DNA of 64,000 nucleotides from Halobacteria archaeon AArc-dxtr1 (GTDB taxonomy: Archaea; Halobacteriota; Halobacteria; Halobacteriales; Natrialbaceae), in assembly GCA_025517425.1 (NCBI GenBank), contig JAOPJY010000002.1, positions 434,001-498,000 of the forward strand, in the 5' to 3' direction. The notes under the pieces were generated by a model. That model saw nothing but the letters and a program-made list of their open reading frames with translations, did not search any database and was not told where the DNA came from. Positions 34,279 through 42,336 of the stretch are shown piece after piece. The position numbers and the translations under genes were made by a program. Positions within the stretch are counted from its first letter, which is position 1. The number at the start of each line of letters is the position of its first letter.

Positions 34279-35022
34279 ATGGTGGATAACCCAACACGAC
34301 GGCAGATGCTCTGTGCGACTGGTGCGGCGAGCACGGCCGGATTCGCGGGCTACGTGACCGTTGGAACACAGGACGACGAGGATGAGGGCGAAGACACCGA
34401 ATTCAACGCCGTGGACGTCATGTTCGTACGGATGATGATCCCACATCACGAGGGGGCGATCCAGATGGCCGAACTCATCCCGGAGAGAACCGACCGGGAG
34501 GAATTGCTCGATCTTCGGACAGAGATCATCGAGGAGCAAGAAGCAGAGATCGATCTCATGTGTGAATTGCTCGACGATGCCGGCGTCGCCGGTTGTGATG
34601 AGGTAGGGAGCATGATGCCCCACGAGATGGGAGAGATGATGCGCGGCGACGGGATGCACGATAACGATGACGAGATGCACGACGATGAGATGGGTAACGG
34701 AATGCACGACGACGATGAGATGGGCGACGGAATGGGACCCGACGAGATGGAGGAGATGATGCCGCGAGAGCACATGATGCCGCGAGAGCACATGATGACC
34801 CACGACGACAGGCGTGAACTCCGTCGCGCCGAAAACGAGGAGTTCGATTGCCTGTTCGCCGAACACATGATCCGCCACCACGAAGGTGCCGTCGCAATGT
34901 CAGAACACGTCTTGGACGAAGGTGAATCCGAGCGCGTTGCCGACCTCGCGGATGATATTATCGATGCCCAGCAGGAAGAGATTGAACTGATGGAAGAGTG
35001 GCGAGACGACTGGGATTGTTGA
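34279..35022 (+). CDS. Exported DUF305 protein with Met/His/Asp-rich centre
   Basis: This 247-residue protein starts with a Tat-like signal (TRRQMLCATGAASTAGFAG). Two DUF305-type helical halves follow, with MMIPHHEGAIQMAELI (about residues 52-67) and HMIRHHEGAVAMSEHVL near the C-terminus. Between them is a low-complexity stretch of Met, His, Asp and Glu including two copies of MPREHM. The paired His and the Met/His linker suggest periplasmic metal, probably copper, binding or sequestration. A copper-type P-type ATPase gene follows. Confidence 0.82.
   Translation: MVDNPTRRQMLCATGAASTAGFAGYVTVGTQDDEDEGEDTEFNAVDVMFVRMMIPHHEGAIQMAELIPERTDREELLDLRTEIIEEQEAEIDLMCELLDDAGVAGCDEVGSMMPHEMGEMMRGDGMHDNDDEMHDDEMGNGMHDDDEMGDGMGPDEMEEMMPREHMMPREHMMTHDDRRELRRAENEEFDCLFAEHMIRHHEGAVAMSEHVLDEGESERVADLADDIIDAQQEEIELMEEWRDDWDC
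34759..34794 (+). repeat. Perfect 18-base tandem duplication in the DUF305 gene
   Basis: Two identical 18-base units (34759-34776 and 34777-34794) each encode MPREHM in the metal-binding linker. The identity at DNA level points to a recent slippage duplication that adds Met and His residues. Confidence 0.85.
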
Positions 35023-35204
35023 TTTACAAACCCCAACTTGGTCTCGTTCGGAGGTATTTCTGGCCATTCAAGGAGATAACACACCCAATAATTAGGATTC
35101 TGTGTGACGAACAACAAGAACAGCGGCCGTCAATGAATCGTTCCGTTCGTTCCTCGCGGACATCTCTCCAGTGAAGGACCCGACGACTCCGGGGAACGGC
35201 TGCA

Positions 35205-35211
35205 AGGGAGG
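35205..35211 (+). promoter_or_regulatory. Ribosome binding site of the copper ATPase gene
   Basis: AGGGAGG ends 8 bases before the ATG at 35220. The AT-rich promoter candidate (AATAATTAG near 35089) is more than 100 bases upstream, so this gene has a leader and uses a Shine-Dalgarno start, in contrast to many leaderless genes around it. Confidence 0.55.
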
Positions 35212-35219
35212 CACTACCC

Positions 35220-37487
35220 ATGTCACAATACGATCCCGCGGACACGCCCGATTCGCATCACGTCCACGAAGAGCAATCACGCGATGAAAAGCCGACTGAC
35301 CGTGATTGCCCGTGCTGTCGAGTCTGTGGACTGGCCGCCGAGAGGGCCGACCGTTCTGAAAAGCCGCCGGCTCGACACGAATCTCGGGAGGAACAGCATG
35401 CGGAACACGCTCACGAGCCGTCTGACCACGCACACGAAGATCTCGCTGACCACGATCACGAGGCGCACGTCGATCACGCCGGTCACGAGGAGATGTTCAA
35501 GCAGCGCTTTTTCGTCTGCCTCGTGCTCTCACTCCCGGTGTTGTACTACAGCCCAATGCTCCAGGAGTGGTTCGGCTACGCCGCCATAACGTTCCCCGGG
35601 AGTCAGTTCGTCGGGCCGGTTCTTGGTACGATCGTCTTCCTCTTCGGTGGAATTCCGTTCCTACGGATGGGCGCAGTCGAGGTGCGGAACCGCGAACCGG
35701 GGATGATGCTGTTGATCTCGCTGGCGATCACCGTTGCGTTCGTCTACAGCGTCGCTGCGGTCGCGTTCGGGATCGGCGAGCCGTTCTTCTGGGAACTCGT
35801 CACGCTGATCGTCATCTTCTTACTCGGCCACTGGATCGAGATGCGCAGCGTCCGACGCGCCTCGGGCGCGCTCGACGAGTTAGCCGAGCTGATGCCGGAC
35901 ACAGCCGAACGGATCACCGAGGACGGTGAGACCGAAGAAGTCCGCGTTGACGACCTCACTGAAAACGACCTCGTGCTCGTGCGACCGGGTGCGAATGTTC
36001 CCGCTGATGGCGTCGTCGAGGAGGGCGAGTCGAACGTTAACGAGGCGATGGTCACCGGCGAGTCCCGACCGGTCAAGAAAGAACCGGGCGACGAGGTGAT
36101 CGGCGGGACAACCAACCGCGACGGTAGCCTCCGGGTGCGCGTGACCGCGACGGGCGAGGAGACGACGCTTTCGGGCATCATGCGGCTGGTCGAGGAGGCC
36201 CAGCAGAGTAAATCACGGACGCAGGTACTCGCCGATCGAGCGGCGGGCTGGCTGTTCTACGCCGCGATCGCAGTAGCTGCCGTCACTGCCGTCGCGTGGA
36301 CCGTCGCTGCCGGGTTCGGATTGACAGTCGTGGAACGGGTCGTCACCGTACTCGTGATCGCCTGTCCACACGCACTGGGACTTGCCGTTCCACTGGTCGT
36401 CGCCATCAACACGACGATGGCAGCGCGCAACGGGATGCTCATCCGTGATCGGATCGCCATGGAAGAGGCACGTAACCTCGATACGATCGTCTTCGACAAG
36501 ACAGGGACCCTCACGAAAGGGGAACAGGGGGTCGTCGATGTGGCCACGGCTGACGACTGGGATGAAGACGAGTTGCTGGCAGTGATGGCTGCCGCCGAAG
36601 GCGACTCCGAACACATGATCGCGGAGGCGATCCGTGAGGAGGCCGATGAACGAGGGCTTTCCGTACCAAGTGTGCGAGAGTTCGAGGCGCTCGAAGGCCG
36701 CGGGGTCCGTGCGACCGTTGAAGTCGAAGCGGCGGCGACTCCCGGCGTGGACGGGGATAGCGTGCGAGACGGCGAGACGGTCCACGTCGGTGGACCCAAC
36801 CTGCTACGCTACCTCGATGTTGAACCGGACACCGACCTCAAAGCGTTCGCAGACGAGGCTGGGGAACGCGGCCAGGGAGTCGTCTACCTGCTTCGAAACG
36901 GCGAGGCCGTGGGCGCAGTCGCGCTCGCGGACGTGATCCGCGACGAGAGTTTCGAGGCGATCGATGCGCTCCACGAGATGGACGTCGAGGTTGCGATGCT
37001 CACCGGCGATACGGAAGACGTCGCCCGCGCCGTCTCCGAGGAACTCGACATCGACACGTACTTCGCCGAAGTCCTTCCGGAAGACAAGGACAAGAAAATC
37101 GTCGAACTCCAAGACCAGGGTAAACTGGTAGCGATGGTTGGCGACGGGGTGAACGATGCACCCGCACTGACGCGTTCTGATGTCGGCATTGCGATTGGCT
37201 CGGGGACTGACGTTGCCGTGGAATCCGCTGATGTCGTCCTCGTGGAGAACGATCCGCGAGACGTCGCACACCTCGTGCAGTTGAGCCGGAAGAGCTACCG
37301 GAAGATGCGGGAGAACCTCGTGTGGGCGGCCGGCTACAACGTGTTCGCGCTGCCGCTCGCTGCTGGCGTGTTGGCTCCGATCGGCATCCTACTTTCACCA
37401 GCTATCGGTGCTGTCCTGATGTCGGCGAGTACTGTCATCGTCGCAATCAACGCCCAACTCCTGCGAGGGGCTGATCTCACAGTATGA
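35220..37487 (+). CDS. copB: Copper-type P1B-3 ATPase (CopB-like) with His-rich N-terminus
   Basis: This 755-residue heavy-metal ATPase has the membrane motif C382-P383-H384 (CPH), which defines the P1B-3 (CopB, Cu2+/Cu+) class, the phosphorylation site D426 in DKTGTLTKG and the hinge [11 protein letters not shown]. The N-terminus has no HMA domain; it carries CPCCRVC and a His-rich stretch (about residues 55-90). In the nucleotide-binding domain the usual SEHP reads S-E-H465-M466. It probably exports copper. It follows the exported DUF305 protein. Confidence 0.92.
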   Translation: MSQYDPADTPDSHHVHEEQSRDEKPTDRDCPCCRVCGLAAERADRSEKPPARHESREEQHAEHAHEPSDHAHEDLADHDHEAHVDHAGHEEMFKQRFFVCLVLSLPVLYYSPMLQEWFGYAAITFPGSQFVGPVLGTIVFLFGGIPFLRMGAVEVRNREPGMMLLISLAITVAFVYSVAAVAFGIGEPFFWELVTLIVIFLLGHWIEMRSVRRASGALDELAELMPDTAERITEDGETEEVRVDDLTENDLVLVRPGANVPADGVVEEGESNVNEAMVTGESRPVKKEPGDEVIGGTTNRDGSLRVRVTATGEETTLSGIMRLVEEAQQSKSRTQVLADRAAGWLFYAAIAVAAVTAVAWTVAAGFGLTVVERVVTVLVIACPHALGLAVPLVVAINTTMAARNGMLIRDRIAMEEARNLDTIVFDKTGTLTKGEQGVVDVATADDWDEDELLAVMAAAEGDSEHMIAEAIREEADERGLSVPSVREFEALEGRGVRATVEVEAAATPGVDGDSVRDGETVHVGGPNLLRYLDVEPDTDLKAFADEAGERGQGVVYLLRNGEAVGAVALADVIRDESFEAIDALHEMDVEVAMLTGDTEDVARAVSEELDIDTYFAEVLPEDKDKKIVELQDQGKLVAMVGDGVNDAPALTRSDVGIAIGSGTDVAVESADVVLVENDPRDVAHLVQLSRKSYRKMRENLVWAAGYNVFALPLAAGVLAPIGILLSPAIGAVLMSASTVIVAINAQLLRGADLTV

Positions 37488-37576
37488 GTTGGCCTCCGAT
37501 CAGTAGCTTACTGGCGAAGAAGACCGTTGAGAGACGCTCACGAATTCATTAGCCGGGATGGTGTAGTACTTCCACT
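37488..37576 (+). other. First part of a 346-base gap with one gene fragment
   Basis: Between the copper ATPase and the SHOCT protein only the truncated gene at 37577 was found. The stretch is AT-richer than average (for example ATATTGATCATAATCATATC at 37740) and appears to be decayed coding DNA. Confidence 0.3.
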
Positions 37577-37716
37577 ATGCAGGCACGTATCACGACGGAA
37601 TTGGAGTGTACGCCAGAACGAGCGTGGATTGAAGTACTCCGACCCGAGTTGCTGCTGCTCGTCTCGTGGCCGCTGATGACGTTCTATCCGCTCGATCCGG
37701 AGTCGTTTCGACCGTG
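37577..37716 (+). pseudogene. Truncated SRPBCC/START-like gene
   Basis: The frame starts with MQARITTELECTPERAWIEV and continues to MTFYPLDPESF, which resembles the N-terminus of haloarchaeal SRPBCC-type (START-like) proteins of about 150 residues, where CTPERAW and PELL are usual. Similarity ends after about 45 codons and the rest of the frame (up to 37807) is AT-rich and low in homology. It appears to be the 5' remnant of a deleted gene. Confidence 0.4.
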
Positions 37717-37833
37717 CTTATCGACGAACTTCCGGAGTAAGATATTGATCATAATCATATCTGATCGCACTACGTGTCCTGATGCGTGGGATTCGGGGAC
37801 TAACTAACATACTTGGACAGCGTATCTCAGAAT

Positions 37834-38190
37834 ATGACAACCGATGATTCGCTAGTTCGGACGGTCCTGATCGTCATCGCTGCGATCCTGCTTCTGCCCT
37901 TCCTCATGATGGTAGTGATGATGCCGATGATGGGCGTATGGGGATGGGGACACATGTGGGACGGTAGTATGTGGAACGGCACAGGAGCCACGTGGATGTG
38001 GCTTCTCATGTCGGTGGTGCCTTTGCTCATAATTCTCGGGGCCGGGTACCTCCTGTACAGTTCGATTCGCCAGTCCAGTACTCAACAAAGTGATACTGCA
38101 CTCGAAGAGCTGAGAACGGCCTATGCCCGTGGCGATATTTCGGATGAAGAGTTCGAAGAACGCCGCGAGCGACTCCAAAGCAAGGTGTAG
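37834..38190 (+). CDS. SHOCT-domain membrane protein
   Basis: This 118-residue protein has two membrane helices (about residues 11-30 and 50-70) with a loop rich in Met, Trp and Gly (MWDGSMWNGTGATWMW), then a C-terminal SHOCT motif (ALEELRTAYARGDISDEEFEERRERL). SHOCT proteins are common next to metal-transport genes. The Met-rich loop fits a copper-related role, which is inference. A TTG 7 codons upstream is a less likely start. Confidence 0.8.
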   Translation: MTTDDSLVRTVLIVIAAILLLPFLMMVVMMPMMGVWGWGHMWDGSMWNGTGATWMWLLMSVVPLLIILGAGYLLYSSIRQSSTQQSDTALEELRTAYARGDISDEEFEERRERLQSKV

Positions 38191-38408
38191 TTTCTAGGAA
38201 AATTAGTTCAGAAGTCTCATTGATTCTTGAAAGTGGATCCAGTTTCTCAGGATCGAAGTCAGTAAATCATACACGTGTCACCGTCCCGAATTCGGCTGGC
38301 TCAGAACCCCGCACATTTTGGATGCTCGCGTCAGGTCGAAGTGTTCTGTAATAGAATAAGTGCCGTTTTTGGCCTCCTGGAGAGGTCTTACGCCAAATCC
38401 CCAAACCA

Positions 38409-38483
38409 TGGGCCCTGACGGATTCGAACCATCGACCACTCGGTTATGAGCCGAGCGCTCTAACCAGACTGAGCTAAGGGCCC
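38409..38483 (-). tRNA. tRNA with CAU anticodon (Ile2 more likely than Met)
   Basis: A full cloverleaf is present: 7-base acceptor GGGCCCT/AGGGCCC, anticodon stem CTCGG/CCGAG around CTCATAA (anticodon CAT) and T-arm GATGG-TTCGAAT-CCGTC. There is no intron. Elongator tRNA-Met of haloarchaea contains an intron as far as I know, and the acceptor and D-arm resemble tRNA-Ile2 (GGCCCCTTAGCTCAG in E. coli), so Ile2 decoding AUA after agmatidine modification is the better guess. Confidence 0.85.
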
Positions 38484-38593
38484 GTACTACGAACCAAGTC
38501 AGGTTCGACAGATAACAGTTACTCTCTCCCCGCCAGACGCGAGTTCGGTCGACTGTCGGTTGCCGGCTCACACACCCACTCGAGACCGACTGC

Positions 38594-39139
38594 TCACCCC
38601 GAACGATGGCTCGTCGCGAGCCCGGCCAGGTGGGGCGCTTCGGGGACGATCAGTTCCTCGCAGGCGGTCCGACAGGCGTTCGTGCTGCCGGGGAGGCAGA
38701 AGACCGGGGTGTCGACGGCGATACCGGCTGTCGCCCGGGAGGCCATCGCTCGCGTACCGACCTCGTCCCAGGAGAGCGACCGAAACAGTTCGCCGAAGCC
38801 GGGCAGGTCGCGCTCGAACAGCGGACGAACCGCATCCGGCGAGACATCGTCGGCCGTAACTCCGGTGCCACCCGTCGTAAGTACGACGTCGACGTCGTCG
38901 CGGGCGACGAAGCCGCGCACCGCCGTCCGGATCGCGGCGTAGTCGTCCCGAACGAGAGCGCGCTCGCGAACGTCGTGGCCCTCGGCTTCGAAGCAGTCCC
39001 GGATCGTATCACCGCCGGGGTCGTCAGGGTCGGATTCGTCAGCTCGAGAGCTCGAGACCGTTACGATGGCGACGTACAGGGGATCGATGACGTCGTGGCC
39101 GTGCTCGTCCGTCTGGCGTCTGGAGTCGTCTGTCGGCAT
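38594..39139 (-). CDS. moaB: Molybdenum cofactor biosynthesis protein MoaB/MogA family
   Basis: This 181-residue protein has the molybdopterin-binding fold with VAIVTVSSSR, DDVDVVLTTGGTGVTADD and the C-terminal VFCLPGSTNACRTACEELIVPEAPHL. It adenylylates molybdopterin before metal insertion, or supports that step. The first 20 residues are an acidic, His-containing extension. It lies alone between two tRNA genes on the same strand. Confidence 0.9.
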   Translation of the reverse strand: MPTDDSRRQTDEHGHDVIDPLYVAIVTVSSSRADESDPDDPGGDTIRDCFEAEGHDVRERALVRDDYAAIRTAVRGFVARDDVDVVLTTGGTGVTADDVSPDAVRPLFERDLPGFGELFRSLSWDEVGTRAMASRATAGIAVDTPVFCLPGSTNACRTACEELIVPEAPHLAGLATSHRSG

Positions 39140-39253
39140 GCCGTTGTCTCTGGGTTGGCGCTACAAATATGCTCGTGGGAGGATCGCGTTCGCTCCTCGC
39201 GAGGGATGCGCGGATAAGTAGCGTCACGGGAACGCATAGTGTTCCCGTTTGCG

Positions 39254-39276
39254 CGAAAATTTCTTCGAAATTTTCG
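39254..39276 (-). terminator. Perfect hairpin just after tRNA-Asn
   Basis: CGAAAATTTC (39254-39263) and GAAATTTTCG (39267-39276) form a perfect 10-base stem with a 3-base loop. It begins 2 bases beyond the 3' end of tRNA-Asn and is AT-rich in a GC-rich genome. It is a likely transcription-termination or 3'-processing signal; an attachment or mobile-element hairpin is the alternative. Confidence 0.45.
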
Positions 39277-39278
39277 AA

Positions 39279-39351
39279 CGCCGAAGCCAGGACTCGAACC
39301 TGGGACAACCTCGTTAACAGCGAGGTGCTCTACCATCTGAGCTACTTCGGC
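39279..39351 (-). tRNA. tRNA-Asn (GTT)
   Basis: The sequence folds with acceptor GCCGAAG/CTTCGGC, anticodon stem CCTCG/CGAGG around CTGTTAA (anticodon GTT) and T-arm CCAGG-TTCGAGT-CCTGG, with G as discriminator base. No intron is present. Confidence 0.95.
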
Positions 39352-39401
39352 TCGTCTTCAGGTACTCGCGAGCATTTGATAGGGCTTTCGTTTTGCCGGC
39401 T

Positions 39402-40811
39402 ATGAGTTCGACACCCTTTCACGAGGGGGCCGAGTACCCCTATCCGATGACAGCCGACGAGGCCGATCTCGAGACCGTCGTCGCGCGGGTCCACGAGCGG
39501 GTCGATCCGGACGGCGACGAGCGCGCGGCGATGGATACCATCGCAGAGACACTACGAGAACGCGCCGAGCGCGCTGCGACAGCGCTGTGTCCGAACGCAG
39601 ACGTATTACAGGTCGGCTCGACGGCCCGAGGAACCTGGATCAGCGGCGACCGGGATATCGACGTCTTCGTCCGGTTTCCGCCCGAACTCGATCGCGAGAC
39701 GCTAGCCGAGTATGGGCTCGAAGTCGGGCATGCGACGTTGCCGGAGGGCCACGAGGAGTACGCCGAACATCCCTACGTGTCGGGGACGTACGACGGCTTT
39801 GACGTCGACATCGTCCCCTGTTTCCGGCTCGAGCGCGCGACCGAGATCCGATCGGCCGTCGACCGGACGCCATTTCACACCCAGTATCTGCGCGAGCAGC
39901 TTACCGCCGAGCTGGCCGCAGACGTTCGCGTCACGAAACAGTTCATGAAGGGAATCGGTGTCTATGGCAGTAACCTCCGCACACGTGGATTCAGCGGCTA
40001 TCTGACCGAATTACTGGTCTGTGAGTACGGCGGCTTCCGCCCGCTGCTTACCGCGGCTGCCGACTGGCACCCGCCCGTTCGTCTCGATCCGGAAGCCCAC
40101 GGACAGGCCGAGTTCGACGACCCGCTGGTCGTGATCGATCCGACCGATCCCGAGCGAAACGTCGCCGCAGTCTGTGCACCCGAAAACGTCGCGCGATTTC
40201 AGCACTACGCCCGCACGATCCTCGAGAATCCCCGGATCGAGCTGTTCGAGCCGCGATCTCCCGAGCCACTGTCGGCCGACCAAGTCCGAGCCGAAATCGA
40301 GCGCCGGGAGACGACACCAGTTGCGATCCGGTTTGACACACCAGATCTCGTCGACGACCAGCTCTACCCACAGCTTCGAAAGTCGCGCCAGGGGATCGTC
40401 AGCGGCCTCGACGAGCGGGGGTTCGACGTCGTTCGATCGGCCGCGTTCGCCAACGAGAGTGCGGCCGTCCTCGTCGAACTGGCGGTGACCGACCGCCCTC
40501 GGATCGAACACCACGACGGCCCACCAGTCCACGTCCGCGAGCACGCCGAAGGGTTTTACGACGCCTACGCCGACGATACAACCGCCTACGGGCCGTTCAT
40601 CGACGGAGACCGGTACGTCGTCGAGCGCCCACGAGAGTTCACTACCGCACAGGAGTTCTTAGCGAGCGACCGTCTCCTCGACGTCGGACTCGGGGCCCAC
40701 GTCGCGACAGCTCTCGAGGAGGGGTACGAGGTACTTGTCGGGTCGGAGACGGTCGAGCTGGCGTCGACGTTCGGCCACGAACTTGCTGTCTACTTCGACC
40801 CACGGCCCTGA
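39402..40811 (+). CDS. cca: CCA-adding tRNA nucleotidyltransferase, archaeal class I
   Basis: This 469-residue enzyme adds CCA to tRNA 3' ends. The catalytic motif GSTARGTWISGDRDIDVFVRF carries the two metal-binding aspartates, and VTKQFMKGIGVYGS and GFSGYLTELLVCEYGGF are typical of the archaeal class. The ATG at 39402 is preferred to a TTG three codons upstream. It sits directly beside tRNA-Asn, transcribed divergently. Confidence 0.95.
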   Translation: MSSTPFHEGAEYPYPMTADEADLETVVARVHERVDPDGDERAAMDTIAETLRERAERAATALCPNADVLQVGSTARGTWISGDRDIDVFVRFPPELDRETLAEYGLEVGHATLPEGHEEYAEHPYVSGTYDGFDVDIVPCFRLERATEIRSAVDRTPFHTQYLREQLTAELAADVRVTKQFMKGIGVYGSNLRTRGFSGYLTELLVCEYGGFRPLLTAAADWHPPVRLDPEAHGQAEFDDPLVVIDPTDPERNVAAVCAPENVARFQHYARTILENPRIELFEPRSPEPLSADQVRAEIERRETTPVAIRFDTPDLVDDQLYPQLRKSRQGIVSGLDERGFDVVRSAAFANESAAVLVELAVTDRPRIEHHDGPPVHVREHAEGFYDAYADDTTAYGPFIDGDRYVVERPREFTTAQEFLASDRLLDVGLGAHVATALEEGYEVLVGSETVELASTFGHELAVYFDPRP

Positions 40812-40824
40812 GGGTTCCAGCCTC

Positions 40825-41835
40825 TCAGGACGAACGGTCGTGAACATCCTGAACCGCTTCGATCAACTCCAGCGTGCCGTCGCTCACCTCATTGGCCGGC
40901 TCGACCGGCTCCCGGCCATCGAACGTCTCGTGGATGGTGGCGACGCTGTCAGCGAGAACCTCGAGACCGTAGCCACCCTCGAGGAGAAATGCGAGGTCAG
41001 CACCGGTCGTCTCGGCCAGCGATCGCATCCGGTCTGCGAGCAACGCGTACGCCTCTGTCGTGAGACGAATCCTGGAGATGGGATCGTGTCTGTGGGCGTC
41101 GAAGCCGGCGCTCACGAGTATGAGATCGGGGTCGTACGATTCGATCGCGGTCGCGACTGGACCGTCGACGATGGCCACGTAATCGTCGTCGTCGGTGCCC
41201 GCTGGCAAGGGGACGTTCATTGTCGTGCCGTCGCCGGTTCCGGCTCCGGTCTCCTCGAGTTCGCCCGTACCGGGGTACAACCCCTCTTCGTGTAGCGAGA
41301 AAACGAACACGGACTCGTCGTCATAGAAGATGTCCTGCGTGCCATTGCCATGGTGGACGTCCCAGTCGAGAATGACGACGCGCTCGGCGCCGAGTGATTC
41401 CTGTGCGTGTCTGGCAGCGACGGCCGCGTTGTTGATGAAACAAAACCCCATCGCGTCGTCCTCGACGGCGTGGTGGCCAGGCGGCCGTCCGAGCGAGAAC
41501 GGTGTCTGTCGTCCGTCGGCACCGCCGAGCGCGGCTTCGACGGCCCAACAGGCGAGGCCAGCGCTGTGGCGGATCGCGTCCCAGCTTCCGTCGCTGGCGG
41601 TCGTGTCCGGGTCCCACTCACCACCGCCGTCGGCACAGAACTCGGCGACAGCATCGACGTGTTCACGGTCGTGCGCGAGAGCCATCGTCTCCATTGAGGC
41701 AGGGGTTCCATCGACGTACGTCACGCCGTGGAGTCGTGAGAGGCGCTGTCGGATCGCCCGAAGTCGGTCCGGCGACTCCGGATGGCGTTGGCCAGGGTCG
41801 TGTGCCAGACAGGCCTCGTTGTAGCCAAACTGCAT
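40825..41835 (-). CDS. Histone deacetylase-family (AcuC-like) deacetylase
   Basis: This 336-residue protein has the class II deacetylase core: GRPPGHHAVEDDAMGFCFINN with the catalytic His pair, ILDWDVHHGNGTQ with zinc ligands and SAGFDAHRHDP with the third ligand, then LEGGYGLEVLADSV. It can deacetylate lysines or small amides. It starts 3 bases after the stop of a histone gene in the same transcription unit, which makes a chromatin role plausible though unproven. Confidence 0.9.
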   Translation of the reverse strand: MQFGYNEACLAHDPGQRHPESPDRLRAIRQRLSRLHGVTYVDGTPASMETMALAHDREHVDAVAEFCADGGGEWDPDTTASDGSWDAIRHSAGLACWAVEAALGGADGRQTPFSLGRPPGHHAVEDDAMGFCFINNAAVAARHAQESLGAERVVILDWDVHHGNGTQDIFYDDESVFVFSLHEEGLYPGTGELEETGAGTGDGTTMNVPLPAGTDDDDYVAIVDGPVATAIESYDPDLILVSAGFDAHRHDPISRIRLTTEAYALLADRMRSLAETTGADLAFLLEGGYGLEVLADSVATIHETFDGREPVEPANEVSDGTLELIEAVQDVHDRSS

Positions 41836-41838
41836 CGG

Positions 41839-42270
41839 TCACTCAAACAGCGAGAAGTACGTCTCGATGTCGTCGTCGGTGATCGTTCGCCGGTCGGCGT
41901 GGTGGGCGAGAATCGCCGCAGCCCGAGCGACGTTGTCGGTGTAATCTTCGAGGATATCCGCGAGCGCGATGCGGGCATCCATAGAGACGCGGTACCGGTC
42001 GTCGATTCGGCGTCTGGCGATGCGGTCGACCGGCGCAATGGGAAGTTCGAGCTCGTCGGCGTCGACTGCCGTCTGGACCCCGAAGTCGTCGGCCATCAGG
42101 GTCTTTCGCCCGTCCGCAGTCGCCCGTTCTGCGGCGTCGACCGCCAGCTCACTCCCGTGGGTCTGAATTCGCGTCGCGAGTTCCTGTGACGCGTCGGCGC
42201 TCACTCGGAGATCGCCCGCGTTCCGCCGGATGATGGTGTCGACCGGCGCGAACGGGAGTTCGACGTTCAT
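41839..42270 (-). CDS. Archaeal doublet histone
   Basis: This 143-residue protein contains two histone folds in tandem. The first runs ELPFAPVDTIIRRNAGDLRVSADAS, and the second begins ELPIAPVDRIARRRIDDRYRVSMDA; each has about 65 residues with an RRxxDxR-type N-terminal helix. Such fused histones are typical of haloarchaea, are acidic and lack tails. Only a few lysines (for example in DGRKTLMADDF) are available for modification. It is the first gene of a pair with the deacetylase. Confidence 0.93.
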   Translation of the reverse strand: MNVELPFAPVDTIIRRNAGDLRVSADASQELATRIQTHGSELAVDAAERATADGRKTLMADDFGVQTAVDADELELPIAPVDRIARRRIDDRYRVSMDARIALADILEDYTDNVARAAAILAHHADRRTITDDDIETYFSLFE

Positions 42271-42336
42271 GATGTGATAGCTGGAGCTAACGCCCTTAAC
42301 GCTTTTCGTAACGCCGCGAAGACAGTCACCGGCGCG

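Noticed and set aside
35023-35219. Possible small gene between the DUF305 and CopB genes
   Set aside because: No frame has a start, sensible length and coding character; the region is better explained as leader and promoter.
38191-38408. Possible transposase tail on the minus strand (EHFDLTRASKMCGVL)
   Set aside because: Only about 20 codons look protein-like and I could not tie them to a known insertion sequence.
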